A DNA stretch of 64,000 bases from Siphonobacter sp. BAB-5405. Lineage in GTDB: Bacteria > Bacteroidota > Bacteroidia > Cytophagales > Spirosomataceae. Within the stretch, counting starts at the first letter, position 1. Every line of letters starts with the position of its first letter. Both the position numbers and the translations under genes were made by a program. The notes beneath the pieces were generated by a model. That model saw only the letters and a program-made list of their open reading frames with translations, was not told where the DNA came from and searched no databases. The DNA lies in contig NZ_NJAG01000013.1 of NCBI RefSeq assembly GCF_002872335.1, forward strand, positions 1 through 64,000. Direction: 5' to 3'. This document shows positions 9,292 to 15,933 of this stretch, in pieces.

Positions 9292-9328
9292 AAAAAAGCC
9301 GTATCGAACGCTCGATACGGCTTTTTTT
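9292..9328. terminator. Bidirectional intrinsic terminator
   Basis: A 10-bp perfect stem (9298-9307 with 9312-9321), a 4-base loop, an A tract before and a T tract after. It lies between the convergent DoxX-like and nucleoside permease genes and can serve both. Confidence 0.88.
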
Positions 9329-9345
9329 ATGGAAAATGCATTCCC

Positions 9346-10554
9346 TTACTGTAACACTTTTTCCGGTGAAGCCGTCGATTGTTTCTCCCGGAATACGGCA
9401 ATAAACAGCAGGAGAATGATGCCCGCGATGCCCGCCGGTACCATCCAGTACCCACTCCAGTTCACCCCCGCTTCCGTCGTAAAGGTATCTTTCAGAACGC
9501 CTGCAATGTACGAGCCGATGCCCATCCCTACCCCATAGGTAGCAAACGTAATCAGACTTTGAGCTTGCGTTTTGATGCGTTCACCGGCTTTGTTATCGGT
9601 ATAGATTTGTCCGGTTACGAAGAAAAAGTCGTAGCAAACGCCGTGCAGAATGATTGCCATGTACAGAATCCACTCGCCGGAACCCGCATCGCCGAAACCA
9701 AAGCACAGGAAGCGGACAATCCAGGCAATCAATGCAACGATGAACGTCCACTTCACACCCAGTTTGCTATACGACAGCGGTAACAGCAACATAAAAATCA
9801 CTTCGGAAGCCTGTCCCAGCGACATTTTGTTTTCTACGTTCGTCATACCGGAATCCGTCAGCGAAGGGTTCGCCATGGCGTAGTAAAACGAAAGCGGAAT
9901 ACAGATCAGAATCGAAGACAGGAAGAAAATAGCGAAAGACCGATCTTTGAACAGTACAAAGGCATCGGTTCCGAGAATCTGGGAAGCTTTAGCCGGACCC
10001 GTTGCCTTGGGTGGTGTATCGGGTAAGAAAAACGAAAAGACGCCCAGAATCACCGAAGCAACCATCGCAAACTGGAAGATCGTTACCTGATCTCCTACGC
10101 CCAGATAACCCACAATGTTCGCCACGACAATCCACGCAATGGTTCCTGCCACACGGATGTTGGGAAATTCCTTCTCTGGGCTCTCCATCTGGTTCATGGC
10201 AATACTCGTCGCCAGAGCCAGCGTTGGCGTAAAGGTGAGACAGTACGCCAGGATCAGCCAGAAAAACTGATCGGGATTCGTTGCCTGCGTTAGAAAATAA
10301 AGAACGGCAGCCCCCAGCAGGTTCAGTACACCCAGTACTTTCTGAGCTGAGAAATAACGGTCTGCAATCATCCCCACGAAAAAGGGGGCAATCAGCATCG
10401 CAATCGAAAACGTCGAAAAGGCAGCACCCTGTTGTTCACCCGTAGCTCCCAGTGTCGTTCCCAGGTACTTGGTTACTTGACCATACCACGATCCCCAGCA
10501 GAAAAACTGAAGAAACATCATGAGCATGAGTTGAATCCGAACGGTAGACTTCAT
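9346..10554 (-). CDS. Nucleoside permease, NupG-like MFS transporter
   Basis: A 402-residue membrane protein with about 12 hydrophobic helices. It shows the nucleoside:H+ symporter signature at the N terminus (LMLMMFLQFFCWGSWYGQV) and the MIADRYFSAQKVLG loop between helices 2 and 3. These proteins import nucleosides with protons across the inner membrane. The start is the ATG at 10554; an in-frame TTG at 10560 is less likely. It stands alone, with a 280-base gap to the divergent glycosyltransferase gene. The exact substrate (nucleoside or a related sugar compound) is not certain from sequence alone. Confidence 0.85.
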   Translation of the reverse strand: MKSTVRIQLMLMMFLQFFCWGSWYGQVTKYLGTTLGATGEQQGAAFSTFSIAMLIAPFFVGMIADRYFSAQKVLGVLNLLGAAVLYFLTQATNPDQFFWLILAYCLTFTPTLALATSIAMNQMESPEKEFPNIRVAGTIAWIVVANIVGYLGVGDQVTIFQFAMVASVILGVFSFFLPDTPPKATGPAKASQILGTDAFVLFKDRSFAIFFLSSILICIPLSFYYAMANPSLTDSGMTNVENKMSLGQASEVIFMLLLPLSYSKLGVKWTFIVALIAWIVRFLCFGFGDAGSGEWILYMAIILHGVCYDFFFVTGQIYTDNKAGERIKTQAQSLITFATYGVGMGIGSYIAGVLKDTFTTEAGVNWSGYWMVPAGIAGIILLLFIAVFREKQSTASPEKVLQ

Positions 10555-10812
10555 TAGCAATGTAAAAGTTAGAATAGAGTAAAACAGACGAGAGATCGTA
10601 CGTAAAAAGAATCAACGTACTTGCATAGAGCCACGCGGTCGGAGTTTTCTAATGCGAGTATACCCATTTTTTTGCGATTCTGTCCCGCTCTAGCGACGAG
10701 TTTCGCCAGCATTTCGGCAAAATCCGCCGGATTGCGTTCATTTGTCTACGGCTATGTCAGGGATACATAACGGGTTCGAGGCAGAAGCTTCCCGTTGTCT
10801 GTAATTCAATTG

Positions 10813-10820
10813 TATCTTTG
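10813..10820 (+). promoter_or_regulatory. Bacteroidota -7 element for the GT-C gene
   Basis: TATCTTTG matches the TAnnTTTG -7 consensus 13 bases before the ATG at 10834. The nearest TTG (10795-10797) is only 15 bases upstream, closer than the usual 18-21, so the -33 assignment is weak. The leader would be very short. Confidence 0.5.
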
Positions 10821-10833
10821 AGCCGTTTGAAAG

Positions 10834-12654
10834 ATGCATGGAATGAAAAACAAAAACCTCACGACTGAACCGCCCTCTGTTGCGACTGCTGGAACTTCCC
10901 GAATCCTCCTTTATGTATACGCTGCTTTATTAGCTTTGATTGGATGGTTTGTTTTTCAGTACATCTTCGACAAAAAACTTTCACTAACCGGCGACGCTAC
11001 GGATTACTACATTTTAGGTAAAGCCATTGCTCAGGGGGATGGCTACGTGGGCATCACGGGTCCTGAACGCGTACCGGCCAATCACTTTCCGCCGGGATAC
11101 CCCTTTGTGATTGCGATGATCATGCGGTTGTTTTCGGACAAAACGACGACCATTCAGGCCTTCAACGGCTTTTTCCTGGTGATATCCCTGATACTACTAT
11201 TCGACATTTTTCGCCGGATGGGCCGGAATATTCATCTGGCTTTCGTCGGGGCATTACTGGTGGCTCTCAACTTTCACATTTTACAGTACGCAACCATGAT
11301 GATGAGTGAAATGACGTATTTCTTCATTTCGCTGCTGGCCCTGTGGTTTTTCGTAAAGTCAGATCTCAAACGTTCAGCCTGGAAAGATCCCTACTTCTGG
11401 GGTTTTGCTCTGGGTGTAGTGGCTTCGTACTATGTGCGGCAAACGGGACTGATGATGCTGGGCGGAGCCGGACTCTATCTGCTGGTTCGGAAGAAGTGGC
11501 TGCACATCGTTTTCATGGGCGTGATTTTCGTACTAGGCGTGCTGCCCTGGCAAATCCGGGCTTCGAAGCTGGGCGGCGACAGTCACTTGAGAGATATGCA
11601 ACGCATCAATCCGCTTCGGCCTGAAGAAGGGGTGGTTCAGGGCTTTGGCGGCTGGGTAGAGCGTTTCTGGCACAATACGGAACGCTACATCACCCGCGAG
11701 ATTCCCAGTGCTACCCTGAGTACGAACGTGGAAGATTACGCTTCGCCCGTTTCTTCGGGCGAATGGCTGGCTGGACTTGCTCTGTTGGCCCTGATTACTT
11801 TGGGCTGGTTTCATTTGCGACAATACCGCTTGCTCATTGCCGGGTACGCACTCGCTACCTTCGCTCTGTTACTGATTTATCCGGAAGTCTGGACGGGGAA
11901 CCGACTGATGCTACACCTAGTCCCCTTCTTCCTGTTTTGCGGACTGTACGGCTTGTATTATCTGATTGGATTAGGACTGGAAAAAGTACGGGTGAACAGT
12001 CCACTGATTCGGCGGGTAGCGGTTCCCTTTCTCTTCCTGTTTTTAGTACCCAGTTTTATTGGGCAAACGGCCACCGAGACACGTCCCGGCGATGGCATCA
12101 AGTTTCTGCGGCAGATGGCCCGGATTCCCAGCTACGACCCGGCTCACGAAAACTATTTCCAGGCTGCGGCGTGGATTAAGGAATACGCCCCCAAGAACTC
12201 CATGGTGGTGTGCCGCAAACCCAGTTTGTTCGTGGTTTTCTCGAACAGCTACGTAACCACGTATCCCTACACGGAGAACCAAAAGGACTTTCGGGAGTAT
12301 CTGACCAAACGCAAAACCAATTTTGTGGTCATTGACGCTCTAGGCTACTCTTCGACGCCCCGCTACTTGATTCCCTACGTGCAGGCCAACCCCGATCAGT
12401 TTGAGATTGTCCTGCAATTGCAGAATCCGGACACGTTTCTCTGTCGTTTCCATCCCGAATTGGGTTGGCACGGTCCCTATAATGAAAAAGGAATGCCGGC
12501 TGGGAAAGGCGAGTATCGCTTCGGTGATGGTCGCAAGTTCGTGGGTACGTTCAGCGACGGTCGCATGCTGTCACTAACGGGCGAAGGTACCTTCTACGAT
12601 CCGCAGGGTAAGGTCCTGGGTCCAGCTACGTTTGTAAACGGTCAGCAAAAGTAA
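10834..12654 (+). CDS. GT-C/PMT-like membrane glycosyltransferase with MORN-like tail
   Basis: A 606-residue protein with roughly ten hydrophobic helices and an early acidic extracytoplasmic loop (LTGDATDYYILGKAI), the arrangement seen in GT-C (GT39/GT83-like) enzymes that move sugars from lipid carriers. A soluble domain follows from about residue 430. The last 55 residues read like MORN repeats (GKGEYRFGDGRKFVGTF, GEGTFYDPQGKVLGP), which I have not seen joined to this class. The ATG at 10834 follows the -7 element; ATG 10843 is an alternative. A bidirectional terminator follows. The acceptor and sugar cannot be inferred. Family moderately sure, tail clear from sequence. Confidence 0.72.
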   Translation: MHGMKNKNLTTEPPSVATAGTSRILLYVYAALLALIGWFVFQYIFDKKLSLTGDATDYYILGKAIAQGDGYVGITGPERVPANHFPPGYPFVIAMIMRLFSDKTTTIQAFNGFFLVISLILLFDIFRRMGRNIHLAFVGALLVALNFHILQYATMMMSEMTYFFISLLALWFFVKSDLKRSAWKDPYFWGFALGVVASYYVRQTGLMMLGGAGLYLLVRKKWLHIVFMGVIFVLGVLPWQIRASKLGGDSHLRDMQRINPLRPEEGVVQGFGGWVERFWHNTERYITREIPSATLSTNVEDYASPVSSGEWLAGLALLALITLGWFHLRQYRLLIAGYALATFALLLIYPEVWTGNRLMLHLVPFFLFCGLYGLYYLIGLGLEKVRVNSPLIRRVAVPFLFLFLVPSFIGQTATETRPGDGIKFLRQMARIPSYDPAHENYFQAAAWIKEYAPKNSMVVCRKPSLFVVFSNSYVTTYPYTENQKDFREYLTKRKTNFVVIDALGYSSTPRYLIPYVQANPDQFEIVLQLQNPDTFLCRFHPELGWHGPYNEKGMPAGKGEYRFGDGRKFVGTFSDGRMLSLTGEGTFYDPQGKVLGPATFVNGQQK

Positions 12655-12662
12655 AGGGCAAA

Positions 12663-12695
12663 AAAAGAGAGCAACGGTTGCCGCTGCTCTCTTTT
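12663..12695. terminator. Bidirectional terminator between the GT-C gene and rpmH
   Basis: An 11-bp perfect stem (12663-12673 with 12685-12695) carries A and T tracts at its ends. It separates two convergent genes. Confidence 0.8.
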
Positions 12696-12715
12696 CCTCA
12701 ATTGGGAAGATAATC

Positions 12716-12874
12716 CTATTGCTTGTGACGTTTTTCGTCAGAAACGGTCAGTTTCCAGCGACCACGTGCCCGACGGGCAGCTAGTACACGACGTCCATTA
12801 GGAGTGCTCATCCGCTCGCGGAAGCCATGCTTGTTGCGACGCTTGCGATTTGATGGTTGGAAAGTTCTTTTCAT
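12716..12874 (-). CDS. rpmH: 50S ribosomal protein L34
   Basis: A 52-residue, very basic protein starting [21 protein letters not shown], the universal L34 signature, followed by [19 protein letters not shown]34 is a small component of the large ribosomal subunit. The length is slightly above the usual 44-47 because of a C-terminal tail ([13 protein letters not shown]), which is common in Bacteroidota. It is monocistronic here: no rnpA or dnaA gene adjoins, unlike the order seen in many other phyla. A good promoter and a hairpin lie upstream. Confidence 0.97.
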   Translation of the reverse strand: MKRTFQPSNRKRRNKHGFRERMSTPNGRRVLAARRARGRWKLTVSDEKRHKQ

Positions 12875-12900
12875 TGCCTTATCTATTTATTTGGTTATCT

Positions 12901-12945
12901 GTTATCCGTACAGGCCGTTGAGCTTGAGAACTGACAACGGATAAC
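12901..12945 (-). promoter_or_regulatory. Hairpin in the rpmH leader
   Basis: A perfect 9-bp inverted repeat (12901-12909 with 12937-12945) closes a 27-base loop within the predicted 5' leader of rpmH, about 27-71 bases before the start codon. It could be a ribosomal-protein autoregulation site. On the plus strand it is followed by a short T run, so a terminator role cannot be excluded. Confidence 0.45.
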
Positions 12946-12967
12946 TCATTTTTCCAGAATCGAGCGG

Positions 12968-12997
12968 CAAAATTAGCCATAAAATTCTGTTTCACAA
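12968..12997 (-). promoter_or_regulatory. rpmH promoter
   Basis: Read on the minus strand, TAATTTTG (12975-12968) fits the TAnnTTTG -7 consensus, with TTG at 12997-12995 and a 19-base spacer, which is the expected geometry. Transcription would start near 12961, giving a leader of about 85 bases. Confidence 0.65.
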
Positions 12998-13374
12998 GAC
13001 GTCCTCTTAAAAAAAGGATTTTTTTCTATGTTTTTGGTGTTAGAAAATGAAAATGGGTCAAAATGAGGTGGTTTCAGTGGTATAGAATGGACTTATTTAC
13101 AGCCTAGTTGAGGTAGAATTCCAGGAGTATGGTGCCCGCGGATTGGTTTCTGACTAGGCTGTATCTAACCAGCTACGGATCGATTGATTCTCATTTTAGT
13201 CTGGAAAATAGCATTGCATATTGCTGCAAAAACCCTTCTCTTTGCGGTTCTTTTTCGACAGAAAATACCGTAGAGCGTTGCCTTTCAGCCCAGGTAACGG
13301 ATAGATGTGGTAAACTTTTTGTAGATTCAAAGCAAAATTGAACAAGCCTTTACCCGGCTTACTTCATCGTTAAT
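12998..13374. other. Intergenic region with an 11-bp inverted repeat
   Basis: This part of the 500-base gap between rpmH and the Rrf2 gene has no convincing gene. A 70-codon reading frame inside it (13129-13341) has no family resemblance. The one clear structure is an inverted repeat, 13098-13108 with 13153-13163, enclosing 44 bases. No clean TAnnTTTG promoter precedes the Rrf2 gene. Confidence 0.5.
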
Positions 13375-13833
13375 ATGATTTCAAAAAAAGCCAAATATGC
13401 TCTCAAAGCCCTGAAAGTGTTGGGTCAGGAGTTTGGGAACCAAAAACCAGTACTGATTTCCTACATTGCCGAGCAGGAGAAAATCCCCAAGAAATTTCTG
13501 GAAGCCATTTTGCTCGATTTGCGGAATCACGGCATTCTGCAAAGCCAGAAAGGAAAAGGTGGTGGTTATATGTTACGGATCCCACCGGCCGAAGTAAACT
13601 TTGCCAAAGTACTTCGAATTATCGACGGTCCGATTTCACCCACGCTTTGCGTTTCGCTGTATTTCTACGGAAAGTGCGACGACTGTGCCGATGAGCATAC
13701 CTGTACCTTACGGAATGTCATGCGGGACTGGCGGGATGCCAACCTTCACGTACTCGAGCAAACGACGATTGCCGACTTACTGGAGAACAAAGCGGCCGTG
13801 AATCTCGAAACACCCCAAACGAATATCGAGTAA
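13375..13833 (+). CDS. Rrf2-family transcriptional regulator
   Basis: A 152-residue winged-helix regulator starting MISKKAKYALKAL, with the Rrf2 pattern IPKKFLEAILLDLRNHGILQSQKGKGGGYML for the recognition helix and wing. Rrf2 proteins such as IscR and CymR sense Fe-S status, cysteine or nitric oxide. There are four cysteines in the sensing region, C92, C101, C104 and C110, a set compatible with Fe-S cluster binding but spaced differently from IscR (C92, C98, C104). No iron-sulfur or cysteine genes adjoin, so targets are elsewhere. A bidirectional terminator follows directly. Confidence 0.9.
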   Translation: MISKKAKYALKALKVLGQEFGNQKPVLISYIAEQEKIPKKFLEAILLDLRNHGILQSQKGKGGGYMLRIPPAEVNFAKVLRIIDGPISPTLCVSLYFYGKCDDCADEHTCTLRNVMRDWRDANLHVLEQTTIADLLENKAAVNLETPQTNIE

Positions 13834-13866
13834 TGAAAAAAGGCTGGTTGAACCAGCCTTTTTTCA
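13834..13866. terminator. Bidirectional terminator
   Basis: A long palindrome (13834-13849 with 13851-13866) with A and T tracts at its ends lies between the convergent Rrf2 and kinase genes and overlaps the Rrf2 stop region. Confidence 0.82.
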
Positions 13867-14712
13867 TTACTCGGGTTGATGGTAGAGCGTCAGTCCCGCA
13901 ATGGGTGTTTCCATAATCACACCGATGGTTACGCCTTTTTCCCGGGCTACTCTTCGAATAATATCGGAGTAATAAAACGCGACCGATCCGGTCAGATGCA
14001 CGCGGTAATTCGCGTAATCGGGGTATTTGAGAATGTATTTGTCGAAGAACAGTCGAAAGGCATCAGCGGCCAGTTGATAGGCAAAGGGATGCGTACGATT
14101 ATCGAATAGAAACTTGGAGAAACCCGCGAAATAGCGATTCGGAAAAGGTTTTTGATACGCATTTTCCAGTACCGTATCCCGATTGATTGTAGGGTACCGC
14201 TTCTCGAATTTGAGCTTCAGGTCTTCCGGTAATTCCCGGTGCAGATAGGCCTGTACCAGCGTTTTGCCCAGGTATCCCCCACTCCCTTCATCGCCCAGCC
14301 AGAAACCCAGCGTATCGACTTTATATTGAATATCACCGTTGGCGACCTGACAGGTATTCGAACCCGTTCCCAGGATACACGCAATCCCCGCCTCGCGTCC
14401 GCATAGGGCCCGGGCCGCTCCCAGCATATCGGAATGAGCTTCGATGTGCGTAGCCTCGGGAAACACCGCCGACAGCCCCGCCTGGATGATTGCCGCCTTT
14501 TCCGGCCCGCTCACGCCCGCTCCGTAAAAGAAAATTTCCGTGACGGGTTCCGTCACTTTTGGTTTCAGACTCAGCGACAGCTCTTTCGCAATCTCTTCCG
14601 AGGTCTGGTAAAAGGGATTGAATCCCACCGTACGGGCCTGCGACACGCTTCCATCGGCGGCCAGCATTCGCCAGTCGGTTTTCGTTGATCCACTATCTGC
14701 AATCAGTTGCAC
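13867..14712 (-). CDS. N-acetylglucosamine kinase-like (BadF/BadG ATPase family)
   Basis: A 281-residue sugar kinase of the actin-like ATPase fold. The phosphate 1 motif is at the N terminus (LIADSGSTKTDWR), the ILGTGSNTC segment follows near residue 115, and GDEGSGGYLGK is the typical signature of BadF/GlcNAc kinase-like proteins. It would phosphorylate an amino sugar, perhaps salvaged from peptidoglycan. It starts 36 bases after the VWA gene on the same strand, so it may be the last gene of that operon, although functionally it looks unrelated. The substrate is inferred from family only. Confidence 0.82.
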   Translation of the reverse strand: MQLIADSGSTKTDWRMLAADGSVSQARTVGFNPFYQTSEEIAKELSLSLKPKVTEPVTEIFFYGAGVSGPEKAAIIQAGLSAVFPEATHIEAHSDMLGAARALCGREAGIACILGTGSNTCQVANGDIQYKVDTLGFWLGDEGSGGYLGKTLVQAYLHRELPEDLKLKFEKRYPTINRDTVLENAYQKPFPNRYFAGFSKFLFDNRTHPFAYQLAADAFRLFFDKYILKYPDYANYRVHLTGSVAFYYSDIIRRVAREKGVTIGVIMETPIAGLTLYHQPE

Positions 14713-14748
14713 ATTTGTTTCGTTTAGACGTGATTCCCAGCGATGGGA

Positions 14749-15927
14749 TTAGCCCTTCAGGGCAATTTCCCGATCACCCGCCCATTGTTTCAAATCCTGC
14801 TTGTTAATGGCCGCGGCCATGACTTCCGGGAACATATCGGGCGTACAGGCAAAAACGGGAATCCCCAGATCCCCTAAAAACTTGGCATTTCCGTGATCGT
14901 AATACGGGGCTCCCTCGTCATTCAAAGCCAGCAGACAAATCAGCTGAACGCCCGAAGCTACGATTTCCTGGACGCGTAGCCGCATCTGAGCCAGATTTCC
15001 ACCCTCGTATAAATCCGTAATCAGCACCAGAATCGTATCGTTGGGTTTCTGAATGACCTGCTGACAATAGCCCAGGGCCCGGTTGATGTCCGTACCGCCG
15101 CCGAGTTGTACGCCAAAGAGCAAATCAACGGGGTCGCGTAGGTCTTCCGTTAGATCGACCACTTCGGTATCAAACACGATCATCTGCGTTTTGATGGCCG
15201 GAATGGACGCCATAACCGAGCCAAAAATTCCGGAATAGACGACGGAACTGCCCATCGAACCCGACTGATCCAGGCATAGCACCACATCTTTCAGCGAACG
15301 CCGCGTTTTTCGCCCAAAGCCAATCAGTTCCTCGGGAATGATCGTCTGATACGTCGGCTGGTAATGCTTCAGGTTTTTGCGGATGGTACTCGGCCAGTCC
15401 ATTTCACTCAACCGCGGACGCCGATTGCGAACGCCCCGATTCAGGGCTCCGCTAATGGATTGAATGGTATTCTGAGCCAGTTTTTCCAGCAACTCATCCA
15501 CTACCTTTTGTACAACCCGCCGGGCCGTATCGCGGGTTTTCGAGGGAATCAGCTTACCCAATTCCATCAGCGTAGCTACCAGATGTACATCGGGCGTAGC
15601 TTGCTCCAGAATCTCCGGTTCAAAGAGTAGTTTCTTTTGTAATTCCGGCTTTTGCAGGGCGTCCTGCTGCATGACCTGCACCACCGACGCCGGAAAGTAC
15701 GTGCGAATATCGCCCAGCCAGCGGGCTACGTTCGGTTGTGAAGCTCCCGACCCACCCGCCCGTTCGGGACTATACTCAAATTTGCCGCGTATTTCAAAGT
15801 CGTACAGGGCCGACAGAGCCTTGTCAATCTGGGCTTCCGTAGGGTCGAGTGCCACGCCTGTACCGTCGGCCTGCTCTCCGCCTAGCAGCAATCGCCAGCG
15901 TTTGAGCGTTTCTTCGTGTATCGCCAT
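14749..15927 (-). CDS. VWA-domain protein (CoxE/CbbO-like), partner of a MoxR ATPase
   Basis: A 392-residue soluble protein. The N-terminal half is helical with no family I recognise. The VWA domain begins near residue 213 (KDVVLCLDQSGSMGSS), with an intact MIDAS of D220, S222 and S224, a GGTD at 277-280 for the Thr/Asp position, and LITDLYEGG later. Intact MIDAS VWA proteins bind partners through a divalent metal and are typical adaptors of MoxR-type AAA ATPases (NorD, CbbO and ViaA are examples). It is encoded 6 bases after the DUF5682-like gene and is the fifth gene of the SWIM-DUF5691-MoxR-DUF5682-VWA operon. Pairing with the ATPase at 18156-19235 is inferred. Confidence 0.88.
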   Translation of the reverse strand: MAIHEETLKRWRLLLGGEQADGTGVALDPTEAQIDKALSALYDFEIRGKFEYSPERAGGSGASQPNVARWLGDIRTYFPASVVQVMQQDALQKPELQKKLLFEPEILEQATPDVHLVATLMELGKLIPSKTRDTARRVVQKVVDELLEKLAQNTIQSISGALNRGVRNRRPRLSEMDWPSTIRKNLKHYQPTYQTIIPEELIGFGRKTRRSLKDVVLCLDQSGSMGSSVVYSGIFGSVMASIPAIKTQMIVFDTEVVDLTEDLRDPVDLLFGVQLGGGTDINRALGYCQQVIQKPNDTILVLITDLYEGGNLAQMRLRVQEIVASGVQLICLLALNDEGAPYYDHGNAKFLGDLGIPVFACTPDMFPEVMAAAINKQDLKQWAGDREIALKG

Positions 15928-15933
15928 GTGTGC

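Noticed and set aside
13129-13341. A 70-codon frame in the gap before the Rrf2 gene
   Set aside because: No family resemblance, no promoter and no ribosome-binding site; it is likely chance.
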